IMG/VR virus record: IMGVR_UViG_3300037297_000066
Coordinates: 124,001 to 188,000 of that record
Length of the DNA: 64,000 nt
DNA from: a virus
Direction: 5' to 3' (one strand)
Shown here: positions 15,519 to 23,383 of the stretch, piece by piece
Layout: the number at the start of each line of letters is the position of its first letter
Position numbering within the stretch: position 1 is the first letter of the stretch
The notes under the pieces: generated by a model
Databases searched by the model: none
Told to the model about the DNA's origin: nothing
The model's input: only the letters and a program-made list of their open reading frames with translations
Translations under genes and position numbers: made by a program

Positions 15519-15908
15519 CTACACTAGGAGCTCAAAGAGCAGCGTGAGCCCAAACCGCCCGGCATGTACGGCTTGCAGAGTAGCCCGGTAGTCCTTACCC
15601 GCTTGGTTGACGGCGTAGACCTTGATTCTCAGATCGGTCTTGTCGATGATGTAGTAGACCAGACGAGCATCCTCGGGATCCTCATCTGGCTCTGTCCACG
15701 AAGCCACAATGAACAGCCCCGGAGGCAGTGAGTAGGCCACGAGATTGGCTTCCGGCAACCGGGCCCCCTTCGTCACGGGCTCCAAGGTGGTTGCCTTCCA
15801 GCACCCCACCTCATGGTCCTTGGACTGGCCGACGAAGAAGACGTGGTTCTCACAGACCCGTTGCTTCAGCTCGATCTGGGGCGCTTCCTGGTTGAGGTAG
15901 ACGTTCAC
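15519..15908 (-). CDS. Unknown beta-rich protein (paralog of 14563)
   Basis: GTG 15908 overlaps the previous stop (GTGA). The 129-residue product starts MNVYLNQEAPQIELK and matches the 14563 product through GCWKATT, LVAYSLPPGLFIVASW and RLVYYI. The C-terminal thirds differ. Unknown function. Confidence 0.6.
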   Translation of the reverse strand: MNVYLNQEAPQIELKQRVCENHVFFVGQSKDHEVGCWKATTLEPVTKGARLPEANLVAYSLPPGLFIVASWTEPDEDPEDARLVYYIIDKTDLRIKVYAVNQAGKDYRATLQAVHAGRFGLTLLFELLV

Positions 15909-16408
15909 TGGTCCTCTCCTCTGACTGCTTGAGCCATGGCCTCGGGGCTGTAGCGGACCTCTTCCCCAGTGCTCTCGGGGAACCCGAACTTCTGCTCCTC
16001 TTCCACCTGGTAGAAGCTGCCCTGGGCGAAGGTGGTGATTCGGTTCTGGTACTGTCGCAGAATCCGGGAGATCCCTTCGGTCCAGCCAGAGTCGTGGTCG
16101 GCTACGAGGAACCAGTCGGTGTACCCCTCGTCATAGTCCGTACCCGGCTTGAGGGTAGCGTCGCCGTCGTCGTCGTAGTCCAGATCCTCGACGGGAATGA
16201 CGGTCCATGCTTCCCGCACCCACACCTGCACGTAGTTGCAAGGGGCATAGATCGCCACTTCGAGATAGCGGTACCCATCCTCGACATCCGTATCGACGGT
16301 CAGACGGAAGTTCGTGAGCAGGGCCTTGGGCTGCTCCTGCTTGACCTGGAACTTACCCACCTTCTCCTCGAAGGTCTGTCGCAGCACACTGACTAGTAGG
16401 TTCAACAT
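15905..16408 (-). CDS. Unknown acidic 167-residue protein
   Basis: ATG 16408 follows a 33-nt leader from the class A promoter at 16442-16470, with GAAAGGA as ribosome-binding site. The product has a helical start (MLNLLVSVLRQTFEEK), a beta-rich middle and an Asp-rich loop (EDLDYDDDGDA). It is the first gene of a chain that runs to 15519. Unknown. Confidence 0.55.
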   Translation of the reverse strand: MLNLLVSVLRQTFEEKVGKFQVKQEQPKALLTNFRLTVDTDVEDGYRYLEVAIYAPCNYVQVWVREAWTVIPVEDLDYDDDGDATLKPGTDYDEGYTDWFLVADHDSGWTEGISRILRQYQNRITTFAQGSFYQVEEEQKFGFPESTGEEVRYSPEAMAQAVRGEDQ

Positions 16409-16441
16409 GGGAGGAGGGATTCCTTTCTGTGTCGTTCCCTT

Positions 16442-16470
16442 CTACTACACTTGAGGGGCCCAGATCTTAA
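16442..16470 (-). promoter_or_regulatory. Class A promoter
   Basis: TTAAGATC, 13 nt, GTGTAGTAG on the minus strand. A leader of about 33 nt separates it from ATG 16408. Confidence 0.6.
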
Positions 16471-16479
16471 CCCGGGGTC

Positions 16480-17052
16480 TCACATTCCTGGGGGATTCGA
16501 ACTGCAATTCCGGCACTCGTCGGTCGAGTTGTCCACCTCGGTCGTACGGCCACAGCCAGAACAGTACTCGTCGTAGCGGATCCCCCGCACTCCCCAAGGG
16601 AGGAGAGGAAGAGAAGGAGGCTCCTCAACCTGTCGTCGAGCTTCCTTTTCCTGGTCCAGAGCCTGCAGCCGACGGGCCGCCAGTCTCATGCGAACCCGGT
16701 CGTGAGACGTGTAGGGAAACCCGCTGAAGTCCCCCCATCGAACTCCGTAGGAGTCCACAGCCACTCGGGTCTCAGGACTCTCCTGATCCGGGAAACACTC
16801 CACCCCCAGACGAGCACACTCAGCCTCGTATGCCTCCCGCGTGAGAGGGGCTCCCCAAGCCGCCTGTTCCCAGTCCCAGTCTTGGATGACAGCCTCTGCC
16901 GACTCAGGAGTCTCGTGGCGGTTGATGGCCCGACCCAGACTCGGGCCGTACCCGAGCTCATTGCTGTAGGTCCAGCAACCACAAGTATCGTCCCGGTGCA
17001 CCCGGTAGGTGGTGCCAGTGGTCTTACCAATCACGGTTCTCTCGGGAGTCAT
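16480..17052 (-). CDS. Unknown protein with C-terminal zinc ribbon
   Basis: ATG 17052 lies 2 nt after the upstream stop. The 190-residue product has TTYRVHRDDTCGCWTY near the start, a helical middle and a C-terminal ribbon, YCSGCGRTTEVDNSTDECRNC, giving four Cys ligands. It follows gene 17055 in the same transcript. A nucleic-acid- or protein-binding role is inferred from the ribbon only. Confidence 0.6.
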   Translation of the reverse strand: MTPERTVIGKTTGTTYRVHRDDTCGCWTYSNELGYGPSLGRAINRHETPESAEAVIQDWDWEQAAWGAPLTREAYEAECARLGVECFPDQESPETRVAVDSYGVRWGDFSGFPYTSHDRVRMRLAARRLQALDQEKEARRQVEEPPSLPLLPWGVRGIRYDEYCSGCGRTTEVDNSTDECRNCSSNPPGM

Positions 17053-17054
17053 CT

Positions 17055-17267
17055 TCAAGATCCCTTCGGCTTTCGGTAGTCGTTCCACTCACTGTCTTCA
17101 CGTTGGAGGATGAAGAGGCGGTATGCCTCGAACCCAAAGGTTCCGAACCGTCTCAATGCTTCATCCGCAGGGTCGGGAGAACCAGAATTGGCCACCATTC
17201 GGATTTGGACCGAACTCACAATGGTAGGAGGACCCGTCAGAAGCTCTCGGCAAGGTTGGTTGGACAT
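17055..17267 (-). CDS. Small unknown protein
   Basis: Start at ATG 17267, chosen because a class A-like motif with a variant TTAAATTT lies directly upstream (17269-17300). The 70-residue product, MSNQPCRELLTGPPTIVSSV, has a beta strand VQIRMVANS and a helix near DEALRRFGTFGFEAYRLF. Unknown. Confidence 0.5.
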   Translation of the reverse strand: MSNQPCRELLTGPPTIVSSVQIRMVANSGSPDPADEALRRFGTFGFEAYRLFILQREDSEWNDYRKPKGS

Positions 17268-17382
17268 GCCAGGTAAATGATCGAGGGGGCCAAAATTTAA
17301 CTCGACACTACACCATCGTGTCGATTTAGGCGGCCACTCCTGACTTTTGGTATACGAGTCTCCCACATCTACCCCTGAAAAC

Positions 17383-17418
17383 GTTCAACCCCGGAGGTGT
17401 CACCCCCCAGGGTTGAAT
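17383..17418 (-). terminator. Hairpin, possible terminator
   Basis: TTCAACCC and GGGTTGAA form an 8-bp stem with an inner GGTG/CACC pair, lying 20 nt past the stop of the minus gene 17438-17923. No clear T-run follows, so termination is uncertain. Confidence 0.45.
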
Positions 17419-17437
17419 GTCCCTGCCATCCTGAAGC

Positions 17438-17923
17438 TCAGGAAGCCTTTTTCTCCTCGGCGAAAAACCTCTGTCGATCAGTTTCGACATGGTTTTCCAG
17501 CCGGCGCAACTCCTCAGCCACGGCCGGGGGGTACATGTCCTGCACTGGCTGCAGAATGTCCTCCACAGCACAGGCGGTCTCAGCCGCTGCCTGGTAGGCT
17601 TTGGCCATCCGAATCGAAGCTGCGGGAGACTGGCCTGAGGTAGCACACCAGCTCAGCCGGACCTTGACCTCGTGGCGAGGGTTCTCCTCCGACTTGTAGA
17701 CCACGATCTGGATCAACAGATGGCCGCTCCGACCCCAGTCGATCCCCACCTGCGATTCGAAGCGGTAGGAGACTCGCTGCTCGTTTTCGTGCACGTAGCT
17801 CAGGTGCACGGGCTGAAGCTGGCCTGCTTTCACAGCATCCGTCACGGCGCCTTCCGATTCGATTCCCACACCCACCACACTGGTGGCTTCGGTCAACAAT
17901 GCAATCAATGATGCCTTTGCCAT
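17438..17923 (-). CDS. Unknown 161-residue protein
   Basis: ATG 17923 has GAAAGGCG upstream within a leader from the class A promoter at 17967-17995. The product, MAKASLIALLTEATSVVGVG, has a long beta-rich centre and a C-terminal helix pair (AEELRRLENHVETDRQRFF). Not recognised. A hairpin follows its stop. Confidence 0.55.
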   Translation of the reverse strand: MAKASLIALLTEATSVVGVGIESEGAVTDAVKAGQLQPVHLSYVHENEQRVSYRFESQVGIDWGRSGHLLIQIVVYKSEENPRHEVKVRLSWCATSGQSPAASIRMAKAYQAAAETACAVEDILQPVQDMYPPAVAEELRRLENHVETDRQRFFAEEKKAS

Positions 17924-17966
17924 GTCTCTTTTCGCCTTTCTAAGCCTCTGATTGGCCGTCTGCCTA

Positions 17967-17995
17967 CTACTACACGTGAGGGGCTCGGATCTTAA
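17967..17995 (-). promoter_or_regulatory. Class A promoter inside a coding end
   Basis: TTAAGATC, 12 nt, GTGTAGTAG. The motif is also the last codons of gene 17970-18239: it is read as VKIRAPHV and then the TAG stop. Confidence 0.6.
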
Positions 17996-18239
17996 CCTCG
18001 GGCCCTGCTTTTCGGAGCTCTTTCACGTCGATGACACCCCCGCTCCACGGTAGACCAGATCCAGTGAAGATCTTGTGCTTGATCCCCGCCAAGTCAGACG
18101 GCAGAGAGTAGATGTCTTTGCGGTCCCAGCCGGCCTTTTCCAGCACGGGAACCACAGCATCGAAAACGCAGGAAGCCTCCACGAGCTCGATCTCAGCGTC
18201 CGTATCAACCTCGCACACGTACACAACCACGTATTTCAC
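17970..18239 (-). CDS. Small unknown protein
   Basis: GTG 18239 has AAGGAG 7 nt upstream. The 89-residue product MKYVVVYVCEVDTDAEIELV looks like a small alpha/beta fold. Its last residues (PEVKIRAPHV) are written in the class A promoter of the next gene. The function is not recognised. Confidence 0.55.
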   Translation of the reverse strand: MKYVVVYVCEVDTDAEIELVEASCVFDAVVPVLEKAGWDRKDIYSLPSDLAGIKHKIFTGSGLPWSGGVIDVKELRKAGPEVKIRAPHV

Positions 18240-18292
18240 GTCTCGTCTCCTTGATGGTCCAGGAAGGCGTCTAGGAGCCCTCCTGAAAGGGT

Positions 18293-18631
18293 TTACTCAG
18301 TAGGGGTGCCCTGGGCAGCAACCAGGTCAGGGCGGCCCTCAGATAGCATCTTGGCCGCCTTCTCGGACAACCGGTGGTCTTCCTGGTGACCACTGTTCCA
18401 GGTCACCTCCAACACGGTTCCGTTGAGTCTCAGTCCAAACCGATCTTCCACGGGCCGGGCCTGCTCTGAGGATACCCTGACACCCTTGTGTTGTAGCAAT
18501 TCGGCCACTCGGTTGGAAACCCTGGCCCGTTCCCCGTTCAGGTGGAGCCACCAGGAGAAGCCAACATCGTAGGGGACTTCCAGATGAAGGTACTGAGGCT
18601 CGTGGGGGTCTCTGCTGACCTTGTTTGCCAT
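18293..18631 (-). CDS. Small unknown protein, leaderless start
   Basis: ATG 18631 lies 6 nt after TGTAGT of a class A promoter, which favours it over the ATG at 18637. The 112-residue product, MANKVSRDPHEPQYLHLEVP, has a Trp-containing beta segment (GFSWWLHLNG) and basic helices (SNRVAELLQHKGVRVSSEQ). Family unknown. Confidence 0.55.
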   Translation of the reverse strand: MANKVSRDPHEPQYLHLEVPYDVGFSWWLHLNGERARVSNRVAELLQHKGVRVSSEQARPVEDRFGLRLNGTVLEVTWNSGHQEDHRLSEKAAKMLSEGRPDLVAAQGTPTE

Positions 18632-18636
18632 GTTCA

Positions 18637-18664
18637 TACTACACGTGAAGGAGCCAGATCTTAA
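18637..18664 (-). promoter_or_regulatory. Class A promoter
   Basis: TTAAGATC, 12 nt, GTGTAGTA, followed after a few bases by the start codon at 18631 (leaderless arrangement). Confidence 0.6.
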
Positions 18665-18682
18665 CCCGGACTCCAAGAATTC

Positions 18683-19039
18683 TCACGCACCCACTCTATC
18701 GATGGCGACGGTGGCCCCGGCACGCTCCAGAGCTTGCTTGACTGCGGGGACCTCACCGACCCTCAAGCTAGGAAACACCACCGCATTCGGGGCACTCTCC
18801 ACCAGATCCTTGGTTTCCTTCAGACCCAAGTTCGTGAGCCTCCGGACCGCCTTGATCAGGTTGATCTTACTGACCCCGATCTCCTTGATCCGAACTTGAA
18901 CGCAGATGGGGGAAACGGCCTTCTTGAGTTCCTCCTGCAGGAGGCTCCGGACCAGGAGCAACGACTGTCGGTGTCGCTCTTTCAGCTCGATGGTGTGAGA
19001 GTTGCCTTCGTCGGTTTCGATGTGGAAGAACAGTTTCAT
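18683..19039 (-). CDS. Protein with ribosomal L7/L12 C-terminal-like domain
   Basis: Residues ~58-115 of this 118-residue protein read SKINLIKAVRRLTNLGLKE, then TKDLVESAPNAV and VKQALERAGATVAI, which follows the L7/L12 C-terminal domain closely (KVAVIKAVR..TGLGLKEAKDLVE..P..). In the ribosome that domain recruits translation GTPases. The N-terminal half is not the L7/L12 dimerisation domain, so this is a separate protein that could mimic or compete with the stalk. ATG 19039 overlaps the upstream stop. Confidence 0.75.
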   Translation of the reverse strand: MKLFFHIETDEGNSHTIELKERHRQSLLLVRSLLQEELKKAVSPICVQVRIKEIGVSKINLIKAVRRLTNLGLKETKDLVESAPNAVVFPSLRVGEVPAVKQALERAGATVAIDRVGA

Positions 19040-19677
19040 TTGCCCAGTCCTTTCAGTGCCTTGGGAAGCCTTTCAAACAGAACGGAAACCTCGGCTTCCG
19101 AAAGATTGTCGATGGAGACGGTGTATGCCTGCTCCTCAGTCACTTCGCCCCCTCGCATGAGACGGGGGTACCTTCGGCCAATTCCGTATCCGGAATCCAC
19201 ATAGGCCGAGACGGTGACCCCGAGCTCTGGAGAGTCCAAGGTCACAGGGTCGAAGCTGTTGGTCAGCCTGTCTGCAGTCTCCTCAGCAACTCGGCGAGCC
19301 TCTTCCTCGCTCTGAATCTTCTTCTGAGACTCTGCAAGCCTGCGATAGGCATCCCACACCTCGTTCACGATCTCTTGGACCGTGAGCTGGTGCTTCTTGG
19401 TGTCCCGAATGTTTTGCCGCCGTCGGCCATCGGCAGAATAGGGAGCCTTGACTGGAGTCAGAAAGCTCACCATCACCATGTTTTTGCCGCCTACGGGCCC
19501 GAAACTCCCGTAATGAGCTCCAACTTCGCCAAATCGGACGCTCACTCGGACGTCGTTGATTACCTGGAGCTCCTCATCGACCTCGTTTCCCGCCGACCTC
19601 AAGGTGTTACAAACACCTTTTTTGAGCTCCAGGGCACGCTTTCGGGTTTCCGTATGCTGGTAAATGTTGGTGGTCAT
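19036..19677 (-). CDS. Unknown 213-residue protein
   Basis: ATG 19677 is 17 nt from the class A -10 at 19695. The product MTTNIYQHTETRKRALELKK has a beta-rich middle (FGPVGGKNMVMVSFLTPVK) and a charged coiled-coil-like helix (LAESQKKIQSEEEARRVAEE). It is coupled to the L7/L12-like gene. Unknown function. Confidence 0.55.
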   Translation of the reverse strand: MTTNIYQHTETRKRALELKKGVCNTLRSAGNEVDEELQVINDVRVSVRFGEVGAHYGSFGPVGGKNMVMVSFLTPVKAPYSADGRRRQNIRDTKKHQLTVQEIVNEVWDAYRRLAESQKKIQSEEEARRVAEETADRLTNSFDPVTLDSPELGVTVSAYVDSGYGIGRRYPRLMRGGEVTEEQAYTVSIDNLSEAEVSVLFERLPKALKGLGK

Positions 19678-19694
19678 GTCTTTGACTTTCGCCT

Positions 19695-19723
19695 CTACTA
19701 CACTTGGGGGAACCGGATCTTAA
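19695..19723 (-). promoter_or_regulatory. Class A promoter inside a coding end
   Basis: TTAAGATC, 12 nt, GTGTAGTAG. It also encodes the end of gene 19698-19988 (VKIRFPQV, then TAG). Confidence 0.6.
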
Positions 19724-19988
19724 CCCTGTCCTCGTCTAATTCGTCGCAAGGCTTCTCCAACGCACTCTTGGGAGCCCATCCCCACCCTAGGGCACAACAG
19801 TTCAGGGCACCTTGAAGCGGGGAGACCTGAGCGCTGTACCACCTATGGGCCCACGACTCCCGGGAAGGCTTCCCGTCGAGGAGCATGGCGGACCCCACAC
19901 AGGAGTCCGCCTCTTCGTAGCTACACCCACGAATGGTGCGAACGTTCTGGATGACCTTGAGGGTCCATTCGGTGTAAGACATCGACAT
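19698..19988 (-). CDS. Unknown protein ending in a promoter
   Basis: ATG 19988 is 2 nt after the upstream stop. The 96-residue product, MSMSYTEWTLKVIQNVRTIRG, has four or five Cys but no regular CxxC pair. Its last codons coincide with the class A promoter for gene 19677. Unknown. Confidence 0.55.
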   Translation of the reverse strand: MSMSYTEWTLKVIQNVRTIRGCSYEEADSCVGSAMLLDGKPSRESWAHRWYSAQVSPLQGALNCCALGWGWAPKSALEKPCDELDEDRVKIRFPQV

Positions 19989-19990
19989 AC

Positions 19991-20404
19991 CTAGTTGGAC
20001 TGAGCCAGGTTTCTCCACCCGTTGGCTCGGGCCAGCTCGAAGACTTCCTGGGAAATGGGGACTATTCGGGTCACGTGGACGGACCCCAGTTCCCCCTCAG
20101 GCATCACGACCGAAAAGGCCCTGCCAAACACGTAGCCGGCTGATCGGTTGTCCCGATCATACTCGACCTCAGCCTCGTAGTCTTCCCGGGCCTCTTCGCC
20201 CTCGGAGTCGGAAGGGGGGTCGGGTTCCTTCACGTACCCGAAGACCAAGATCCCGTGGGATTCGTAGGCCGCCCAGTTGAAGAAGTACGTCCCGTGAGGG
20301 AAGTCCGTAGGCTGGTAACGGGAATCCTTCAGGGATTCCTGCGCTCGGGCCCGAATATTCTGGACGTATTCTAGCAGGCTTTCTGCTGTATCAAACGAGG
20401 TCAT
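19991..20404 (-). CDS. Unknown acidic protein, leaderless start
   Basis: TGTAGT of a class A promoter ends 7 nt before ATG 20404, so the ATG three codons further upstream is rejected. The 137-residue product is acidic in the middle (EPDPPSDSEGEEAREDYEAE). It shows alternating beta strands (GTYFFNWAAYESHGILVFGY) and a helical C-terminus. Unknown. Confidence 0.55.
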   Translation of the reverse strand: MTSFDTAESLLEYVQNIRARAQESLKDSRYQPTDFPHGTYFFNWAAYESHGILVFGYVKEPDPPSDSEGEEAREDYEAEVEYDRDNRSAGYVFGRAFSVVMPEGELGSVHVTRIVPISQEVFELARANGWRNLAQSN

Positions 20405-20410
20405 ACCCCA

Positions 20411-20438
20411 CACTACACGTGAGGGGCCCAGATCTTAA
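20411..20438 (-). promoter_or_regulatory. Class A promoter
   Basis: TTAAGATC, 12 nt, GTGTAGTG, with the start codon 7 nt after the TGTAGT hexamer. Confidence 0.6.
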
Positions 20439-20463
20439 CCTGTTCGAAACAAATTCTGAAACG

Positions 20464-20553
20464 CTACTGTTCGAGCCCCCACAGCTCTAGGATACTGTTC
20501 ACGGTCTCAGCCAGCTGCGAGAGGGACAGGTCCGTATCAGAGGGGTCGAACAA
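20464..20553 (-). CDS. Possible 29-residue peptide
   Basis: A TTG at 20553 opens 29 codons (DPSDTDLSLSQLAETVNSI then LELWGLEQ), a plausible amphipathic helix. It overlaps the end of the deoxyribosyltransferase gene by 17 nt. No strong ribosome site is present. The rest of the 20439-20536 spacer shows nothing else. Confidence 0.2.
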   Translation of the reverse strand: MFDPSDTDLSLSQLAETVNSILELWGLEQ

Positions 20554-21076
20554 GCCTCAGGCACTCCTCGAAGGCCGTCAGGTCGCGCCCCAGGTCTTGC
20601 ACCGGAGCCTTGGGCACCACCATTGGCCATCCAGCCGTATCGAGAGCCCCGTCAATCATGAGGTTGTCCCTGAGCCCAAAATCCTCGAAGGTGGTCTGGT
20701 TCTTGAGACCACACATCTTGACGAACTCCCGGGACCGTTCTGCGAAGGGTCGAGGGTCGTTGCTGTAGCCCATGATCCTCATCCCACGGCCCAGGGCCAG
20801 GGCCATCTCGAACACGGTTCCTACGTCGGCTGAGGGGCCCCGGAAGGGCGTGAGGTTGGCGATGACCAGCTTGCAGGAACTGATGAGCCGTATGTTCCCA
20901 TGGTAGATGGCCATCCCAAAGCGACGGGGATCAGGATAGGCATCGGGGTCCAAGTCAGAGTCCAGCGGGAAAACCCCCTCGTAGCCATACTTCTGGCACA
21001 GGGCCTTCTTCCTCTCCCCTTGCTCTTCAGCGTCCGGGAGAAAGACGTCAGGCCCTGCCAGGTAGATCCGGATCAT
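20537..21076 (-). CDS. Nucleoside 2-deoxyribosyltransferase
   Basis: The 179-residue protein has the family landmarks: IYLAGPDVFLP at 4-14, NLTPFRGPSADVGTVFEMA at 74-92 with the catalytic Glu at about 90, and GLRDNLMIDGAL near the end. These enzymes move deoxyribose between bases and salvage or remodel nucleotide pools. ATG 21076 overlaps the upstream stop (ATGA). With the PurA-like enzyme at 10 kb it suggests that this genome alters purine nucleotides; that link is inference. Confidence 0.85.
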   Translation of the reverse strand: MIRIYLAGPDVFLPDAEEQGERKKALCQKYGYEGVFPLDSDLDPDAYPDPRRFGMAIYHGNIRLISSCKLVIANLTPFRGPSADVGTVFEMALALGRGMRIMGYSNDPRPFAERSREFVKMCGLKNQTTFEDFGLRDNLMIDGALDTAGWPMVVPKAPVQDLGRDLTAFEECLRLVRPL

Positions 21077-21585
21077 GGGAGGTTTTTCCAGCCGATGCGA
21101 GCTTTACGAAGGTCGGCCTTGGCTTGCTCGAAGGCAGCTCGATACCTCTCGGCCTCGGCTTCCTTGTCTCGAAGATTCTGTTCGAGCTGGTGCATCTTCT
21201 TCGCCAAGTGCTTCAAAGCCAGGGTCTTGGTGCTGAACACCATCCCAACTTGCAGTTCGAGTTTGTTGCCTTCCTCATCCAGGAAGATTCGGTAGAACCG
21301 ATTCCAGGAGTAGCTCCTGCCGCTACTCACGTACGCCTGAACCAGTTGGTAAGAGCCATGCCAGTGGCTCACTTGCAGAACCCACATGAGCTTGCCGCCC
21401 TTCGTCATGGCTTTATGGGCTTCTTGCTCGGTATCGAAGACGTTCTCGGAAGGAACAATCTCGGCCCTAGTGGACTTTCCCCGAGGGTGGATAAAGGCGT
21501 TCTCCCCATCCACCGTGACCGTGACCTCTTCGACGTGTTGAGGCTTACCCTTATCCGCTTCCCGAACAATGTACATCTTCTTCAT
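21073..21585 (-). CDS. Unknown protein with C-terminal coiled coil
   Basis: The 170-residue product starts MKKMYIVREADKGKPQHVEE with a beta-rich first half (LMWVLQVSHWHGSYQLVQAY). Its last 50 residues form a coiled coil (KKMHQLEQNLRDKEAEAERY). ATGA overlaps join it to both neighbours, the deoxyribosyltransferase and gene 21582. No known family. Confidence 0.55.
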   Translation of the reverse strand: MKKMYIVREADKGKPQHVEEVTVTVDGENAFIHPRGKSTRAEIVPSENVFDTEQEAHKAMTKGGKLMWVLQVSHWHGSYQLVQAYVSSGRSYSWNRFYRIFLDEEGNKLELQVGMVFSTKTLALKHLAKKMHQLEQNLRDKEAEAERYRAAFEQAKADLRKARIGWKNLP

Positions 21586-21863
21586 GATCTGTCTCCAAAA
21601 ATGGCTTCCCTGACTTGGTCGAGAGCTTCAGCATCGGTTCGGCCTTCACCCTTGACGCATCGTGAACCTCTCGTGAACATCCAGAATGTGTGGAACACCC
21701 CGTTCAATCGGTAGTCGTTGTGGACGGCCACCATCCACCCTTCTTGCCGGATGTCATCGGGAGAAGCGGCCCTAGTAGTGATGCTTCTAGCCGCTCGATC
21801 GAACTCGTCTGACTCAGCCCTAGTGTCAGGCTGGTAGTGGGCCTCTGATCTTAGCCGAGGCAT
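21582..21863 (-). CDS. Small unknown protein
   Basis: ATG 21863 is 2 nt after the upstream stop; a GTG at 21869 is the alternative. The 93-residue product MPRLRSEAHYQPDTRAESDE is Arg-rich with a short beta segment (GVFHTFWMFTRG) and a C-terminal helix. Unknown. Confidence 0.5.
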   Translation of the reverse strand: MPRLRSEAHYQPDTRAESDEFDRAARSITTRAASPDDIRQEGWMVAVHNDYRLNGVFHTFWMFTRGSRCVKGEGRTDAEALDQVREAIFGDRS

Positions 21864-21865
21864 AG

Positions 21866-22114
21866 TCACTCTTCAATGAGCTCGGCTGCTTTCAACAGCA
21901 AGCCAGACAACGCCTGGGCCTCGGACTTCGTGAGCCTTCCCAACGAACTGGTTTTTTCCACCCCTTTGTTTGTCACCCAGTGCCTGTTGCAAGCTACCTT
22001 GGGAGGCCCGTTGTTGTAGCTACAGATGCGCACTCTCACGGATTTGGCCGGGGGTTTCTCGAAAGCCCCCACCTCGTGAAGCACCTTGTCATCTTCAGGT
22101 TTGAACTCTGGCAT
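21866..22114 (-). CDS. Small unknown protein
   Basis: The 82-residue product MPEFKPEDDKVLHEVGAFEK has a central strand pair (SVRVRICSYNNGPPKVACNR) and a C-terminal helix LTKSEAQALSGLLLKAAELI. It could be a small nucleic-acid-binding domain, but this is unproven. It lies 4 nt after the upstream stop. Confidence 0.5.
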   Translation of the reverse strand: MPEFKPEDDKVLHEVGAFEKPPAKSVRVRICSYNNGPPKVACNRHWVTNKGVEKTSSLGRLTKSEAQALSGLLLKAAELIEE

Positions 22115-22118
22115 CGGT

Positions 22119-22442
22119 TTACCAAATCACATCCCACTGAACCTCAGCGGAATACGCCTTAACAGCCTCTTCCAAACAAGCCTTCAGAAACGAAGAATCC
22201 AAGGCAGCCTCTAGCTTGTGAAGCACGCCCTCCTCTCGCATCCCTGGCTCAAGGAGGTTTCGGATTATAGAGGATAGTTGAGCTGTGTCTAGACAAGAAA
22301 TGTCGTATGCCTCCATCTCCTGCTCAAACAGCTCAGCAAAGCTCTGATGGATCAGACACTCCGACATACCGCCTTTCTCAAAGAACAGCCCTTCGTACAA
22401 CTTGGGTGCCAAAGCAAACCCCAAATGCAACATGAGACTCAT
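22119..22442 (-). CDS. Unknown helical protein
   Basis: The 107-residue product MSLMLHLGFALAPKLYEGLF is almost all helical, with LSSIIRNLLEPGMREEGVLH and SSFLKACLEEAVKAYSAE. The ATGA overlap supports its start. Its helical C-terminus vaguely resembles FxEGS box 5, but no other box is found. Confidence 0.5.
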   Translation of the reverse strand: MSLMLHLGFALAPKLYEGLFFEKGGMSECLIHQSFAELFEQEMEAYDISCLDTAQLSSIIRNLLEPGMREEGVLHKLEAALDSSFLKACLEEAVKAYSAEVQWDVIW

Positions 22443-22954
22443 GCGGCCACCGTTCCCAAGTCAGACTGTAGGAGCTCTCTGAATCTAGGCCAGACTCTCT
22501 GGCAGAAGAGCATGAGCTGGGTGGGTACGTCGTAGACAGCCCACTCCCAAGCTTCTTCCAGTCGAGTCTCCTCAAGCCAATTACCGAAGTCTTCGGATCG
22601 CCTGAGGTTGTTGAACTCTCGGGGCAGGTCCCATTCACACCGGGCTTGATCCTTCTCCAGGTAACCCTCTCTCCGCAACCGACAGATCTCTTCCCGAATG
22701 TTACTCAGGGTTCGATCTGCCTGGTACTCTCGGGCTCCCCCAGCGAGTTTGCCTGAAAGGTAGCAGGTGTCGAGCTCTAGCAAGAACTCTCGGAACCCCC
22801 CTTTCCCCCAGCCCTGAGAGGGCCAGTGGTAGACATAGTTGCCAAAGTCGCTTGCAATGGCCAGCATGCCGTTGCTATCGAGCAAGAAGACACCCCATCC
22901 TTCGCCAGGCTTGTCGTTCCTCAAGGCGTATCGCCAGACCTGTACTTCGCTCAC
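22439..22954 (-). CDS. Conserved-looking phage hypothetical protein
   Basis: GTG 22954 overlaps the previous stop. The 171-residue protein contains KPGEGWGVFLLDSNGMLAIA, then SDFGNYVYHWPSQGWGKGGF and LDTCYLSGKLAGG. I recall this pattern (a self-description of nucleotide or image-like beta sheet followed by FREFLLELD) from many phage hypothetical proteins without assigned function. The C-terminal half is helical and acidic. Confidence 0.55.
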   Translation of the reverse strand: MSEVQVWRYALRNDKPGEGWGVFLLDSNGMLAIASDFGNYVYHWPSQGWGKGGFREFLLELDTCYLSGKLAGGAREYQADRTLSNIREEICRLRREGYLEKDQARCEWDLPREFNNLRRSEDFGNWLEETRLEEAWEWAVYDVPTQLMLFCQRVWPRFRELLQSDLGTVAA

Positions 22955-23259
22955 GTCTCCTCCTCGTACCCATATCGTAGTCGGAGATCTCCCAACATCC
23001 CTCGGGCGAAACCGATAGCTTCTTCACAAGAGCTCCTCTTCGCCATATCAACCACTTGAGACAACCTGTCGTGAATAGCCTCGACAGCTACTGCTGGAAG
23101 GTCTGCTTCTCCGATGACACCGGCTTCAATGGCTTTGTCACGAAGGGCTTTTCGAGCATCCTCCATCTCATCCATGAGCCATTCTAGGTCATTCTTGGAA
23201 ATGTCCCCTCCCCTGATGACGGCTCCAAGGTCCAGCAAGAGTCGGTGTGGATTTTTCAC
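22951..23259 (-). CDS. Unknown helical protein behind structured element
   Basis: The open frame extends to 23325, but GTG 23259 has AAAGGG upstream. The longer version would translate the structured repeat at 23285-23383. From GTG the 102-residue product is KNPHRLLLDLGAVIRGG and then a long charged helix. Its mRNA probably carries the repeat in its leader, so the repeat could regulate it. Confidence 0.5.
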   Translation of the reverse strand: MKNPHRLLLDLGAVIRGGDISKNDLEWLMDEMEDARKALRDKAIEAGVIGEADLPAVAVEAIHDRLSQVVDMAKRSSCEEAIGFARGMLGDLRLRYGYEEET

Positions 23260-23284
23260 GAATCCCTTTGGGTTGCAACGAGTA

Positions 23285-23383
23285 GGCTTTGCCTCAAAAG
23301 GGGTGATTCTGGCTTGACAAGGCAAGCTTTTTCGGAAGAAATGAGTTCTAACAAAGCCAGCTCTGCGGTTTTAAGGCAGAGAC
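23285..23383 (-). ncRNA. Structured repeat, copy 1 (possible omega-RNA-like)
   Basis: About 99 nt, nearly identical to 54597-54694 (10 differences by hand count), lying between two minus genes. Read on the minus strand: hairpin CTCTGC/GCAGAG, then CTGGCTT ... AAGCCAG enclosing GCTTG/CAAGC, then AATCACCCCTTTTG. The CCGAAAAAGCTTGCC ... AAGCCAGAATC order reminds me of the 3' scaffold of IS200/IS605 TnpB guide RNAs, from memory only. No TnpB gene is in the window. A shared mRNA leader control element is the alternative. Confidence 0.45.
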
